Source: an uncultured Geobacteraceae bacterium
GTDB lineage: Bacteria > Desulfobacterota > Desulfuromonadia > Geobacterales > Pseudopelobacteraceae
Reading direction: 5' to 3'
Assembly: GCA_903939115.1 (NCBI GenBank)
Contig: CAJAFV010000097.1
Coordinates: 102,610-166,609 of the forward strand
Length of the DNA: 64,000 nt
This document shows, piece after piece, positions 33,301 to 43,439 of the stretch. A program made the position numbers and the translations under genes. Numbering within the stretch: the stretch's first letter is position 1; the number at the start of each line of letters is the position of its first letter. The notes below the pieces were generated by a model, which was given only the letters and a program-made list of their open reading frames with translations, did not search any database and was not told where the DNA came from.

Positions 33301-34062
33301 TCATTCATGATCATAAAAATTGATGGCATTCTCATATAAAACCCTTCTGGCGCCCGTTTCTCCCAATGTTGCAATCACAAGCGTCATATCTTCATCGAGG
33401 AACGGTCGCGGTGCCCGGGTGGACGGAAGGTCGGTGCCAAACATCAGAGCCTCCGGGTTGGCGGAGTATATATCTTTCAGGGCACACGGCACATCAAAAT
33501 CAACACGGCCAAAGCCGGTTGCCTTGACATGAACACCGCGCTCCACCAGACGCAGCAGGGTTTTGAATCCCTCGCCTGATAGCCCCAGGTGATCGATACA
33601 GACGGCTGGAAGCGCGCCAAGAGTATTATAAAGTCCTGCAAGTTCACTCGATTCAACGTACAGTTCCGTATGCCACCCGGCTAGCTCGTGGACGTGGCGC
33701 GCCAGTCGGTCAAGATGCTCAACCTTCTCGGAACCGCCTCGCTTGAGATTGAAACGTACCGCACGCACACCACCACGGTTGAGCCGCATTATCTTCTCAT
33801 CCGGGGTGTCAGCCGGAATTTGCGTTACGCCGCAGAAGGATGGGCCAAGCGTTGCAAGGGCATCCAGCAGATAACTCTGGTCAAATTCCTGGAAGGAGCC
33901 GGAAACTACCGCACCACCGGCAAGAATATAGCCCTTCATACGCTTCTGGTAATCGTCGCAGGTGAAGGCCTCCGGTAAATAGCCGTTGTTGGGAATCAGC
34001 GGGAAACGCGGATCAATGATATGGAAATGTGCATCAAATAGTTTGAAGTCGTTTATTTCCAT
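33301..34062 (-). CDS. Amidohydrolase-family metal-dependent hydrolase
   Basis: 253-residue TIM-barrel hydrolase of the amidohydrolase 2 type. The first metal motif is [10 protein letters not shown], a central His lies in CIDHLGLSG, and the last Asp is in [16 protein letters not shown]. It resembles 2-pyrone-4,6-dicarboxylate lactonase-like proteins of unknown substrate. It stands between mraY and murD, where the dcw cluster normally has no such gene, in the same direction and with short gaps. A role in wall synthesis is not indicated. Confidence 0.85.
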   Translation of the reverse strand: MEINDFKLFDAHFHIIDPRFPLIPNNGYLPEAFTCDDYQKRMKGYILAGGAVVSGSFQEFDQSYLLDALATLGPSFCGVTQIPADTPDEKIMRLNRGGVRAVRFNLKRGGSEKVEHLDRLARHVHELAGWHTELYVESSELAGLYNTLGALPAVCIDHLGLSGEGFKTLLRLVERGVHVKATGFGRVDFDVPCALKDIYSANPEALMFGTDLPSTRAPRPFLDEDMTLVIATLGETGARRVLYENAINFYDHE

Positions 34063-34106
34063 TAATCTGCCTCACTCAGCTCAAGAACCAAAAAAATCTA
34101 ACAACG

Positions 34107-35183
34107 CTACCTCATCTTCAACGTCGAAATTGCCACCAGCGCCAGGATGATAGTGATAATCCAGAAGCGGACGATGATCTTCGGTTCCGCCACGCCCTTC
34201 AGTTCAAAATGATGATGGATCGGTGCCATGCGAAAGATCCGTTTGCCGCGATATTTGTACGAACCGACCTGAAAAATAACTGACAGCGCCTCAATGACAA
34301 AGATGCCGCCGACAATCACCAGCAGGATCTCCTGCTTGGTCAGTACCGCGATGGTTCCGAGCGTACCTCCGAGCGAGAGCGAACCGACGTCTCCCATAAA
34401 AACCTCAGCCGGATACGAGTTGTACCAGAGAAAACCGAGTCCCGCCCCCACCATGGCGCCGCACAATACCGCCAGTTCACCGGCGCCCACCACGCGGGGA
34501 ATCTGCAGGTAGGCAGACAGGGTTGCATGTCCTGCAATGTAAGAGAAGAGCATGTAGGTGGCGGCGTTGATCGCAACCGGGCCGATAGCAAGTCCGTCAA
34601 GTCCATCGGTCAGGTTGACCGCGTTACTCGCTCCGACAATCACCAGAGTGGCAAACGGTATAAACCAGATCCAGAGGTCCGGATGGAATTTTTTGAATAA
34701 CGGGAAGAACAGTTCCTCACTGAAACCGGGATTGATAAATAGATACACCGCCACCGATCCCGCAAGCACAACCTGCCAGAACATTTTCTGTCGGGCGGAC
34801 AATCCTTTGGTGTCTTTCTTGACGATCTTTTTGTAGTCATCAACAAAGCCGATAATGCCATAGCCGATGGTGATGAACAGCGTGAGCCAGATGTACTGAT
34901 TGGTGAGATCGGCCCAAAGCAGGGTAGGGATGATGATTGCCGTCAGGATTATCACGCCCCCCATTGTCGGGGTGCCCTGCTTCTGCAGATGAGATTCCGG
35001 GCCGTCAGTGCGAATGACCTGACGGGCCTGTAGTGATTCAAGTTTGCGAATCATCCAGGGGCCAAGGACAAAGCAGACTATCAGGGCCGTAATCATTGCG
35101 TAGATGGTGCGGAAGGTGAGGTACTTGAATATGTTGAACAGCTTGACGTTGGCCGCAAGCGGGTAAAAAATATGGTAGAGCAT
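34107..35183 (-). CDS. mraY: Phospho-MurNAc-pentapeptide transferase MraY
   Basis: 358-residue polytopic enzyme that makes lipid I from UDP-MurNAc-pentapeptide and undecaprenyl phosphate. Key motifs: GTPTMGG, the Asp-Asp pair in [36 protein letters not shown] and the C-terminal [10 protein letters not shown]. Ten membrane segments are expected. It is 3 bp after murF. Confidence 0.98.
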   Translation of the reverse strand: MLYHIFYPLAANVKLFNIFKYLTFRTIYAMITALIVCFVLGPWMIRKLESLQARQVIRTDGPESHLQKQGTPTMGGVIILTAIIIPTLLWADLTNQYIWLTLFITIGYGIIGFVDDYKKIVKKDTKGLSARQKMFWQVVLAGSVAVYLFINPGFSEELFFPLFKKFHPDLWIWFIPFATLVIVGASNAVNLTDGLDGLAIGPVAINAATYMLFSYIAGHATLSAYLQIPRVVGAGELAVLCGAMVGAGLGFLWYNSYPAEVFMGDVGSLSLGGTLGTIAVLTKQEILLVIVGGIFVIEALSVIFQVGSYKYRGKRIFRMAPIHHHFELKGVAEPKIIVRFWIITIILALVAISTLKMR

Positions 35184-35186
35184 TGG

Positions 35187-36572
35187 TTATTCCCCTTTGA
35201 TCAGGCGCTTCAGTTCTATTGATACGTTTTCCATAGCCATGCCACGGGAACCCTTGAATAGAATCACGTCACCTTCTGCCAGAGAGTGGTGCAGATGTTC
35301 GGCAATTTCTCTCTGGCTTGCACAGCAGATAACAGATTCTGCCGGCATACCGACATGTATGGCACTCTCGGCAGCGTATTTTGACATCAACTTACCCGTC
35401 AGATAGAGGCGATCGACATTGCGTCCGGCAACCGCACCGACGCCCGCATGGGCCTCAGCCTCATGTTCGCCCAGTTCCAGCATGTCACCAAGAGCTGCGA
35501 TGCGATGCCCCTTTGCTGCAATCTGTGAAAGCGTTTCCAGTGCCGCTTTTGTAGAAGCAGGATTGGCGTTGTAGCTGTCGTCGATGAACGTGATGCCGCC
35601 TATTCGCTCGATCTGAAAACGCCCTTTGTACGGGGTAAACGCCTCCAGGCCGCGGACGATAGTCGTTAATTCAACTTTTTCAAGAAGTGCGGCGGTAGCG
35701 GCAAGCGCGTTATACACATTATGCCGGCCGCAGGCTTTCAGGTGAACTAAGGCCTCACCATGGGGCGTGTGAAGCAAGATCTTTTGTCCATCTATCCCCA
35801 TCGGCTCGATTTCCCGGGCACGCACTTCCCCCCGGTCGATTCCAAAGCTGATGCGTCGGGCGGATGCATTTTGGGAGAGTGACGCGACCCGGGAGTCATC
35901 GGCGTTGACAACAGCCAGTCCGCCATCACAGATTCTGTGCAGTAATTCACCTTTGGCGGCGGCAACCGCATCAACCGTTCCCATTGTCTGAAGATGGGCC
36001 GGCATGGCATTAAGCACTATCCCGACACGTGGAGCGGCGATCGACGCCAGACGGTCGATCTCGCCCGGTTCGCTCATTCCCATCTCGAGCACTGCCCAGC
36101 GATGCTCAGGCCGGAGCTGGAACAGCATCTGCGGCAGGCCGATCAGGTTATTGAGGTTGCCGGAGGTTTTAAGCCCCGGTCCAGTTAACTCCAGGATCGT
36201 TGCCAGCATCTCTTTAACCGTTGTTTTACCGTTGCTGCCGGTGACTCCGATGATCGGGATGTCAAAGCGGCGGCGCCACTCAGCGGCGAGATCACCCAAT
36301 GCGAGCAGACTGTTTTTGACCGCTATGCAGGTCAGGGTATCGCTCACGGTATGGCCTTTCAGCCACTGCTCTTCGGCCAGAATCGTGGTGACGCCCTTTT
36401 CTATGACCTCATCGATGTACGAATGGCCATCAAAGCACTCGCCGCGTAATGGCACGAACAGCTGGCCGGGAGCGACACTTCGAGAATCGGTTGATATGCC
36501 GGTCACTTCTCCGGCAGCAGAGCCGATAATCCGGCCATTGGTGGCGAGAGCTATCTCACTTGGAGTGAACAT
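35187..36572 (-). CDS. murF: UDP-MurNAc-tripeptide-D-Ala-D-Ala ligase MurF
   Basis: 461 residues. ATP motif GVTGSNGKTTVKEM, the region NLNNLIGLPQMLF typical of MurF, FIDDSYNANPAS and a late FKGSRGMAME. It adds the product of Ddl to the wall precursor. Its ATG shares one base with the murE stop (TAATG). Confidence 0.97.
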   Translation of the reverse strand: MFTPSEIALATNGRIIGSAAGEVTGISTDSRSVAPGQLFVPLRGECFDGHSYIDEVIEKGVTTILAEEQWLKGHTVSDTLTCIAVKNSLLALGDLAAEWRRRFDIPIIGVTGSNGKTTVKEMLATILELTGPGLKTSGNLNNLIGLPQMLFQLRPEHRWAVLEMGMSEPGEIDRLASIAAPRVGIVLNAMPAHLQTMGTVDAVAAAKGELLHRICDGGLAVVNADDSRVASLSQNASARRISFGIDRGEVRAREIEPMGIDGQKILLHTPHGEALVHLKACGRHNVYNALAATAALLEKVELTTIVRGLEAFTPYKGRFQIERIGGITFIDDSYNANPASTKAALETLSQIAAKGHRIAALGDMLELGEHEAEAHAGVGAVAGRNVDRLYLTGKLMSKYAAESAIHVGMPAESVICCASQREIAEHLHHSLAEGDVILFKGSRGMAMENVSIELKRLIKGE

Positions 36573-38095
36573 TACGGTACGTTCTCCGTAAAGGCAGCAG
36601 CGGCCTCTTCCCGATCGTCAAAATGGTACTTTGTTGTCCCGATAATCTGATAATCTTCATGCCCCTTGCCTGCCAGCAGGATGATGTCTCCCGGCTTTGC
36701 AAGATGTACTGCGCATCGGATGGCGTCACGCCGGTTTTCGATAACGACAAAGCCTTTAGCCGTGAAGCCATCGGTTAATTCCTCCGGCTGGTACTCGCGG
36801 ATGCCGGGTAGCGTGATACCCGCTTTAACCTGCGCCAGAATAACCTGTGGCTCCTCGGTGCGGGGATTGTCAGACGTGACAATGGCCAGATCACTCATCG
36901 TGGCGGCGATTTTTCCCATGATCGGTCGTTTGCCGTTATCTCGGTCTCCGCCGCAGCCAAAAACGGTGATGATTTTTCCCGTAGCAAGTTCCCCCAGTGT
37001 GGCGAGGACATTTTCCAGTGCATCTCCCGTATGTGCGTAGTCAACCAGGCAGGTGACCCCGGCTTCATTTTCCACCCGCTCCATGCGTCCCGGAACAGTA
37101 GTGTGGTTTTCAATGCCCTGCTTAATAGCTGAAAGTGGCAGATCAAGGGCTATTCCGGCAGAGACGGCAGCCAGGATATTGGAAAGATTAAAGCGTCCCA
37201 GGAGCTTTGAGGTGAATTCAAACGATCCCGTCGGCGTGACCAAAGTGGCGCGTATACCGTTGACGGACGAGCATACTTCCGTAGGCCGCACATCGCAGTT
37301 GCCCTGAATCCCGAATGATATCACCGGACAGGCGCAGCGTGCGGCAATCAGCGCCCCATACGGGTCATCCAGATTGATAACGCCCGTTCGTCGCGGTTTT
37401 TCCTGCGATGGTCGCAGCAGTTCCGTGAAGAGTCTGCATTTGGCTTCCAGATAATTTTCCATCGTGCCATGGTAATCCAGATGGTCACGGGTGAGGTTGC
37501 TGAAAATGCTGACATCAAAGTGACAGCCATCAACCCGTTTCTGCTCGAGTGCGTGTGAGGAAACCTCCATTACAAAGGCCTGGGCACCGGCATCACCCAA
37601 CTGCCTGAATGCCAGCTGGAGTTCGGTCGATTCAGGAGTCGTATGAGATGCACCAATGGTTGTGGCGCCGAAGCGGTAACTGATTGTGCCGAGCACTGCC
37701 GCCTGAAGCCCTGCAGCGGCCAGAATTGCTTCAATCAGATAGGTCGTTGTTGTCTTTCCGTTGGTGCCGGTTATACCGATCAGCGGTTTCGCTGCAGTCG
37801 GGTCACCGTTATAGAGCGCCGATATTAAACCCATAGCGGCGCGTCCGTCTGAAACCTTGACCCAGGGGATACCGCCCGGAGCCGCCGCTGCATCCTCGAG
37901 GACCACTGCTGCTGCGCCTGCGGCAACGGCCTTTTCGATGTAGCGATGACCATCTGTCTGTGTGCCGCGCAGAGCAAAAAAGAGTGCGCCGGGCTTGACA
38001 GCTCGCGAGTCGCAGGTAAGGGCGCTGATGCTGGCGGACGAGTCACCGTGAATCTCGGAGTCAGGCAGTTTTTTGAGCAGTTCACACAGCGTCAT
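36572..38095 (-). CDS. murE: UDP-MurNAc-tripeptide synthetase MurE
   Basis: 507 residues. ATP motif [36 protein letters not shown] and the substrate-selecting motif TSDNPRTEEP. The DNPR form is typical of enzymes that add meso-diaminopimelate, as expected in a Gram-negative. It follows ftsI after 87 bp that contain a hairpin. Confidence 0.97.
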   Translation of the reverse strand: MTLCELLKKLPDSEIHGDSSASISALTCDSRAVKPGALFFALRGTQTDGHRYIEKAVAAGAAAVVLEDAAAAPGGIPWVKVSDGRAAMGLISALYNGDPTAAKPLIGITGTNGKTTTTYLIEAILAAAGLQAAVLGTISYRFGATTIGASHTTPESTELQLAFRQLGDAGAQAFVMEVSSHALEQKRVDGCHFDVSIFSNLTRDHLDYHGTMENYLEAKCRLFTELLRPSQEKPRRTGVINLDDPYGALIAARCACPVISFGIQGNCDVRPTEVCSSVNGIRATLVTPTGSFEFTSKLLGRFNLSNILAAVSAGIALDLPLSAIKQGIENHTTVPGRMERVENEAGVTCLVDYAHTGDALENVLATLGELATGKIITVFGCGGDRDNGKRPIMGKIAATMSDLAIVTSDNPRTEEPQVILAQVKAGITLPGIREYQPEELTDGFTAKGFVVIENRRDAIRCAVHLAKPGDIILLAGKGHEDYQIIGTTKYHFDDREEAAAAFTENVP

Positions 38096-38151
38096 GCGTT
38101 CTCCTTAACCCTGACAAGCAGGATACGTGCGGTAACTTAAAAACGGTAAAA

Positions 38152-38171
38152 CCTGCCGGTTACCCGGCAGG
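38152..38171 (-). terminator. Terminator-like hairpin between ftsI and murE
   Basis: CCTGCCGG/CCGGCAGG with a 4-base loop (38152-38159 with 38164-38171), followed on the minus strand by TTTTACCGTTTTT. It may act as a partial terminator or mRNA-stability element inside the operon. Confidence 0.55.
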
Positions 38172-38182
38172 CGATTTCAGCT

Positions 38183-40147
38183 TCAGGCTGAAGGGGCAAA
38201 CTTTATCCAGACTTTGCCGTCTCCCCGGATTTTTTGTCCGGGTGGGGGGCTTTGCTCCGCCGCCCGACCGCTTCCGAGTAATCTAATGTTTATACCGCGT
38301 TTCTCCATTACCTGCAGGACCCGGCGCATACTCATGCCACGGAAATTCGGCATGACCTCACCCTCTAAAGATGCATCCTGACTCTCCTCATCCGACAAAG
38401 AATCCTCTTCCGGCGTGGCAGGAGCTTTTGTGTTCGCAGGTTTCACAGCAGCGGTTATTGGTTGATTCGGTTGTATTTTCAGGTACGCCAGCGAATTCTG
38501 CGCAATTGCCCGGAATGCCGGTGCGGCAACAATGCCGCCGTACTTAACTCCTTGCGGCTCATCAATGATAACCGTAATAGTCAATTTCGGCTTATCGGCC
38601 GGGACAAAGCCAACAAACGAGCCGATGCGCTTTGAAGAGTAGGTATGGGTAACCGGATCAACCTTCTGGGCAGTCCCCGTTTTTCCGGCCACCCGAAAAC
38701 CGTCCATCGCGGCTTTTGTTCCGGTTCCGCCTTCTCCGGTGACCGTTTCCATCATTTTTGTAATTTTCAGAGCGGTGTCTGGAGAGATAACGCGCCGCAC
38801 AATCTGCGGTGCAAAAGTCTGCGCCACCGTGCCATTGTCGTTAATTATCTGTTCTACCAGATATGGCTTCATCAGGTTGCCGCCGTTGGCAATGGCCGAA
38901 AGCGCCGTTGTCAGTTGGATCGCCGACAGGGAAATGCCTTGGCCAAAAGCACTCGTAGCGAGATCAATCCCGGACAGATGCTTCTTCAAAGTTCCGACCG
39001 CTTCACCGGGAAGATCTATTCCAGTGCGTCCGCCAAAACCAAAGTTGCGAAGATAGGACGACAGCTCTTCTCCCCCCATTTTAAAGCCGATCTTTGCCGA
39101 TCCTATGTTGCTGGAGTACTTGATGATCTCGGAGACGGTCAGGCGCGAGTGCGGATGATCGTCATGAATGGTTCTTCCTGCTATCTGATAAACGCCGTTT
39201 TCACAGTTGTATACGTCAGAGGGCTTGACTGTATCTGAATCAATCGCCGCTGCGATGGTAAAAACCTTGAAAGTAGATCCGGGTTCGAAGCTGTCTGTCA
39301 CCACATGATTGCGCAATTGGGCAAGCGAATAGCGCGAATACGCGTTCGGGTTGAATGTCGGGTAGTTTGCCATTGCCAGAACCTTGCCGGTATCTGATTC
39401 CATAACCAGCGCCATTCCGGCCTTGGCGTTGCTCTCTGTTACGGCTTTCGCCAGCTCTTTTTCGGCGATAAACTGAATCGTCTTGTCGAGAGTCAGGATG
39501 ACGCTTTTACCGGGTGAGGAGTCCTTTATGACGGTATTCATTATCGCGATATTTCTGCCGAGAGCGTCCCGCTCGGTAATCATATAGCCGGTATTGCCCA
39601 GAATGGTACCGTCGTATTTAAGTTCGATCCCCTCCAGGCCGTTCGGGTCACGACCGGTGAAGCCGACCACGTGTGCGGCAATTTCCATATTGGGGTAAAA
39701 GCGCTTGGATTCCGGCGCAAACCCGATGCCGGGAAGTTTCATGTTTTTGACCCGGGTCGCAACCTCAGGGGCCAGCCATCGATCAACCCAGATGAACGAT
39801 TTATTGACTGATAATTTTGTAACCAGTTCGCCCTTCGGAATCCCCAGAATTGGCGCGAGCACGGCGGCGGTACCGGCAACATCTTTGATCCGCCGGGGTT
39901 CGGCGTAGCAGGAATCCATATGGATGGACTCCGCCAGCGTAGTACCGTTACGGTCAAGAATGCTTCCTCGTGCCGGGGTTAGGTCAACTTTATGCTGGTG
40001 CTGTTTGTCTGCTTTTTTTTCGAGGATTTCATGCTGCAGTATCTGGAGGTAGAACGACCGCCCGACAACATTCAGGAATAACAGCGCGAAAACAGACCCG
40101 ATCATGATGATCCGGATACGCGCCCATTTTTCCCGTTCGTCTTTCAT
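38183..40147 (-). CDS. ftsI: Septal penicillin-binding protein FtsI (PBP3) with PASTA domain
   Basis: 654 residues. One N-terminal membrane anchor (about 12-30), a dimerisation domain with RGSILDRNGTTLAES, and the transpeptidase domain with the serine motif STFK, SSN and KTGTAQ. An acidic, Ala/Pro-rich linker leads to a C-terminal PASTA domain (about 590-652, MPNFRGMSMRRVLQVM). It cross-links septal peptidoglycan with FtsW. The start overlaps ftsL by four bases (ATGA). Confidence 0.96.
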   Translation of the reverse strand: MKDEREKWARIRIIMIGSVFALLFLNVVGRSFYLQILQHEILEKKADKQHQHKVDLTPARGSILDRNGTTLAESIHMDSCYAEPRRIKDVAGTAAVLAPILGIPKGELVTKLSVNKSFIWVDRWLAPEVATRVKNMKLPGIGFAPESKRFYPNMEIAAHVVGFTGRDPNGLEGIELKYDGTILGNTGYMITERDALGRNIAIMNTVIKDSSPGKSVILTLDKTIQFIAEKELAKAVTESNAKAGMALVMESDTGKVLAMANYPTFNPNAYSRYSLAQLRNHVVTDSFEPGSTFKVFTIAAAIDSDTVKPSDVYNCENGVYQIAGRTIHDDHPHSRLTVSEIIKYSSNIGSAKIGFKMGGEELSSYLRNFGFGGRTGIDLPGEAVGTLKKHLSGIDLATSAFGQGISLSAIQLTTALSAIANGGNLMKPYLVEQIINDNGTVAQTFAPQIVRRVISPDTALKITKMMETVTGEGGTGTKAAMDGFRVAGKTGTAQKVDPVTHTYSSKRIGSFVGFVPADKPKLTITVIIDEPQGVKYGGIVAAPAFRAIAQNSLAYLKIQPNQPITAAVKPANTKAPATPEEDSLSDEESQDASLEGEVMPNFRGMSMRRVLQVMEKRGINIRLLGSGRAAEQSPPPGQKIRGDGKVWIKFAPSA

Positions 40148-40485
40148 TTGACGTGGATGATCTGCTGCTCGGTCGGTAGTGCCATTCCGAGCTCGTTTTT
40201 GGCGATTGCTTCAATTCGGGACGGTGATTTAAGAGAGGCGGCTTCAAGTTTCAGGCGTTTCTGCTCTTGCCCTGCCTCACTCAATTGCCGGCTGATCTCG
40301 GATATCTGCAGGTTGAGATCAACCAGCTTGAAGCGTGACCAGACATGGAAGACCGAAACTATTGTAAACACGACCATGCAGATCATGAGGTATTTAAACA
40401 GGTCAATACGGTGGGGAGTTACATCTATCCCGCTGAGTGCGGGGGGGGCGGCAACTTTGGTAAAATCGGTTCGTACTTGTGCCAT
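40144..40485 (-). CDS. ftsL: Cell division protein FtsL
   Basis: 113-residue bitopic protein: cytosolic N-terminus, one membrane segment (about 30-50, YLMICMVVFTIVSVF), then a periplasmic coiled coil (LVDLNLQISEISRQLSEAGQEQKRL) and the conserved end IEAIAKNELGMALPT. Identity is set by structure and position between rsmH and ftsI. AAAGGAG precedes the ATG. A GC hairpin (40504-40514 with 40519-40530) sits just upstream. Confidence 0.92.
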   Translation of the reverse strand: MAQVRTDFTKVAAPPALSGIDVTPHRIDLFKYLMICMVVFTIVSVFHVWSRFKLVDLNLQISEISRQLSEAGQEQKRLKLEAASLKSPSRIEAIAKNELGMALPTEQQIIHVK

Positions 40486-40542
40486 GATGATTCTCCTTTC
40501 TGACCGGTCGGAGTTGTCACTCCCGTCCGGCGTGATTCAGTG

Positions 40543-41481
40543 TTACAGCTTTTCTACTGCCCGCAATTTGGCGCTGCGTGCCCGCGGATTTTCGTCTGTT
40601 TCTTCTGTCGTTGCCGACACCGGTCGGCTGGTCAGAATTCTTACTCGCGCCTGGTTGCCGCAGACACAGACCGGCAACTGTCGTGGACAGGTACAGGCCC
40701 CCAGATATTCGCGGAAGACGTGTTTAACGATCCGGTCCTCAAGCGAGTGGAACGATATGATTACGCCGCGTCCACCCGGTTTCAGCAGGTCCAGTGCCGC
40801 CCGCATTCCCTGCTCCAGGCTTTCCAGTTCCGTGTTAACCGCAATGCGGAGAGCCTGGAAGGTACGGGTGGCCGGGTGGATCCGATCATCCCACTTGGCC
40901 TTTGGAACAGCGCCTTTGATAATATCCACCAGTCGAAAAGTGGTTGCTACAGGTGACACTGCCCGCTCATTAACGATGAAAGCAGCGATCCGTTTTGCCC
41001 AGCGCTCTTCGCCATACTCGCTGATTATCCGCTCCAGCTCCGCTTCCGGAAGAGTATTGACCAGTTCAGCCGCCGTTTCGCCGCAACTGCTGACATCCAT
41101 CCGCATGTCCAGCGGCGCATCCTGCTGAAAGCTGAAACCGCGCTCCCGTGTATCAAGCTGGTGCGATGAAACCCCAAGATCGAGAATGAAGCCATCCAGC
41201 CCTGTTACGCCGAGGCTGCTCAGCAGCTCTGAGACGTCGGCAAAGTCACCGTGCAGCAGGTGTACATGGTCTCCATGCACCGCCAGCCGCGCTCCTGCCG
41301 CTGCCAGTGCCGTCTGATCCCGATCGATGCCGACCAGAAAAGCCCCGGGCGCTTTTTCAAGTATCAATGAAGCGTGACCACCGCCACCCAGCGTGCCGTC
41401 CAGATACGTCTTACCGTCCGCCGGATCCAGGAAGCGGATTACCTCATCCGGCAGAACCGAAAGGTGACGGAACGCAGTCAC
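40543..41481 (-). CDS. rsmH: 16S rRNA m4C1402 methyltransferase RsmH (MraW)
   Basis: 312 residues. S-adenosylmethionine site [16 protein letters not shown], then [21 protein letters not shown], an inserted helical domain, and [17 protein letters not shown]. It N4-methylates C1402 of 16S rRNA in the P-site. Its start shares one base with the mraZ stop. Confidence 0.97.
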   Translation of the reverse strand: MTAFRHLSVLPDEVIRFLDPADGKTYLDGTLGGGGHASLILEKAPGAFLVGIDRDQTALAAAGARLAVHGDHVHLLHGDFADVSELLSSLGVTGLDGFILDLGVSSHQLDTRERGFSFQQDAPLDMRMDVSSCGETAAELVNTLPEAELERIISEYGEERWAKRIAAFIVNERAVSPVATTFRLVDIIKGAVPKAKWDDRIHPATRTFQALRIAVNTELESLEQGMRAALDLLKPGGRGVIISFHSLEDRIVKHVFREYLGACTCPRQLPVCVCGNQARVRILTSRPVSATTEETDENPRARSAKLRAVEKL

Positions 41482-41957
41482 TAGAGACCAAGCTCAGCGG
41501 CTGCTTCTGTGCCGCTCGGGAAGTTTTTCACATCCTGGGCACGGACCTTGTCCCACTCGCTCATGCTCCATATTTCGATCTTGTCCATCGTTCCGACGAA
41601 CTGGATCTCCCGATCAAGGATCGCACTCTTGCGAAACGTCGGCGGAATCAGAAATCGCCCCAGCTTGTCGGCACAGCACTCCTGAGCCGGTGAAACAATC
41701 GTGCGCATGATGCTTTTGCGCTGTTCGGAAGTAAGTCCTTTGCTGACACGAAATTTTTCTTCGAAGTCGAACCATTCCTTGTACGGGAAAATGAGCAGGC
41801 CGGAGCTATAGAGGCCATCGCCCAGATCAACCGGAACTGAATTGGTCAGGAAAAAACGCTCGTCTCCGTGCGTCCCGACAAGGATTTCTCGGAATCGGGC
41901 CGGAAGGCTGGTGCGCCCTTTGGCGTCTATGGTTGTCTCGAAAATTCCTCTGAACAT
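41481..41957 (-). CDS. mraZ: Transcriptional regulator MraZ
   Basis: 158 residues with two SpoVT/AbrB-like halves: [25 protein letters not shown] and a second copy with [18 protein letters not shown]. It forms a ring that binds the repeats upstream of its own gene. ATG 41957 is chosen because MFRG is the family start and AAAGAG lies 6 bases before it; an ATG at 41963 and an earlier in-frame start at 41984 fit less well. First gene of the dcw cluster. Confidence 0.95.
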   Translation of the reverse strand: MFRGIFETTIDAKGRTSLPARFREILVGTHGDERFFLTNSVPVDLGDGLYSSGLLIFPYKEWFDFEEKFRVSKGLTSEQRKSIMRTIVSPAQECCADKLGRFLIPPTFRKSAILDREIQFVGTMDKIEIWSMSEWDKVRAQDVKNFPSGTEAAAELGL

Positions 41958-41979
41958 GACCATCTCTTTGGCATTATTT

Positions 41980-42004
41980 TCCACAATGTTCCACTTTTTT
42001 CCAC
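41980..42004 (-). promoter_or_regulatory. MraZ box: three GTGGA repeats
   Basis: On the minus strand GTGGA occurs three times with 5-base spacers (42004-42000, 41994-41990, 41984-41980), an exact 10-bp period. Known MraZ sites are three or more TGGG(A/G)-like direct repeats with the same spacing, so autoregulation of the cluster is expected. Confidence 0.85.
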
Positions 42005-42014
42005 AGTGTTGGAA

Positions 42015-42043
42015 CTTATACCGCCCGTCAATGGTTGTGTCAA
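42015..42043 (-). promoter_or_regulatory. Sigma70-type promoter of the dcw cluster
   Basis: On the minus strand TTGACA (42043-42038), a 17-bp spacer and TATAAG (42020-42015). The MraZ repeats lie at and just after the expected start point, where bound MraZ would block transcription. Confidence 0.75.
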
Positions 42044-42137
42044 TATAAAATATGAATTTTGTAAGGGAAAATAGTGCATGCGAGGTGGGGAATTTCTGGT
42101 ATATTCGCGAACATACCTTTGTTGCAGGAGAGCAGTA

Positions 42138-43310
42138 ATGAGCATGATTATGTCACCACTGATAACCAAAGTGCACTTCCCCCCGATTTCCGAGGTAAAA
42201 CGCTGGCTGGCTGATCGACCGGACGATGGGCAGGAATTGATTGATCTCTGTCAGGCGGTACCGGATTATGCCCCTGCAGCGGAATTAACGGAGTATCTGG
42301 CCGGCCTGCTGACTGACCCGCTCATATCGAAGTACTCTCCTGATGAAGGGCTTCCGGAGGTGCGTACATCGATATGCGATTACTACGGCAGAAGATACGG
42401 CGGGGCGCTAATGCCGGACAACCTCTGTCTGACGATCGGTGCCAGTCAGGCGTTCTGGCTGGCAATTGTCACGCTCTGCCGCGCTGGAGATGAGGTCATT
42501 GTCCAGGCTCCATGCTACTTTGATCACCCTATGGCGCTTGATATTCTCGGCATTCGCACCGTATTCGCACCCTTTATCGAGGAGGAGGGGGGGATTCCCA
42601 ATCCGGCTGCCATCGAAAGCCTGATCACGCCCGGAACCAGGGCGATTCTGGTGGTGTCCCCCAGTAACCCTACCGGTGCAATCATCCCGGCGGATACGCT
42701 TCGCGCCCTGTTTGATGTTGCCGGACAGCACAGCATCGCCCTGATTCTGGATGAGACTTATAACGAGTTCATCCCCGGCGGGGTTCGCCCTCACGAACTC
42801 TTCATCGATCCGGCCTGGGGCGACCATTTTGTTCAGATCGCCTCGTTCGGCAAAACCTACGCGCTGACCGGTTACCGTGCCGGAATGCTCGTTGCTTCAC
42901 GGGAATTCATCCATCACGCTCTCAAAGCGCAGGACACGATGGCGGTCTGTCAGCCGCGCATAACCCAGCATGCTGTCAAGTTTGGCGTTGAACATCTTGA
43001 ACGGTGGGTCGCGGCCAACCGGGAGATGATGAGTCGCCGCCACGATATGTTCCGTTCCGAATTCACGCAGCCCGGAAACAGGTTTCAGCTGGTAACCAGC
43101 GGCGCCTTCTTTGCCTGGGTGCGCCATCCCTTCAAAGGCTGCAGCGGCCGTCAGGCGGCAAAACGCCTGGTGGATGAAGCCGCTATCCTTTGTCTGCCGG
43201 GCGAAGTCTTTGGGCCCGGGCTGCAGGATTATCTGCGGCTGGCATTCGGGAATATCCGGGAGGAGGCTATTCCAGAGGCGGTCAAACGATTCCGGCAGTT
43301 AGGGATCTGA
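42138..43310 (+). CDS. PLP-dependent aminotransferase, class I/II
   Basis: 390 residues from ATG 42138, 7 bases after AGGAG. Fold-type I features: TIGASQAFWLAI, VSPSNPTGA, LDETYNEFIPGG and the Schiff-base lysine in SFGKTYALTGYRAGM. The C-terminal Arg region is LRLAFGN. The substrate cannot be told from sequence; aspartate-, alanine- or kynurenine-type transaminases are all possible. It is divergent from mraZ. Confidence 0.9.
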   Translation: MSMIMSPLITKVHFPPISEVKRWLADRPDDGQELIDLCQAVPDYAPAAELTEYLAGLLTDPLISKYSPDEGLPEVRTSICDYYGRRYGGALMPDNLCLTIGASQAFWLAIVTLCRAGDEVIVQAPCYFDHPMALDILGIRTVFAPFIEEEGGIPNPAAIESLITPGTRAILVVSPSNPTGAIIPADTLRALFDVAGQHSIALILDETYNEFIPGGVRPHELFIDPAWGDHFVQIASFGKTYALTGYRAGMLVASREFIHHALKAQDTMAVCQPRITQHAVKFGVEHLERWVAANREMMSRRHDMFRSEFTQPGNRFQLVTSGAFFAWVRHPFKGCSGRQAAKRLVDEAAILCLPGEVFGPGLQDYLRLAFGNIREEAIPEAVKRFRQLGI

Positions 43311-43439
43311 GTAGTGAAGTCATTGAAAATTGCCTTTCAGAGTAAATGCGTGTACGATGTCCGGCCAAAATAGTGTGATGAATTAAAACTAAATCACTTG
43401 TGCCGCCCTAAAGCTGAGCACCAGAAAAGGAAACAGGAA

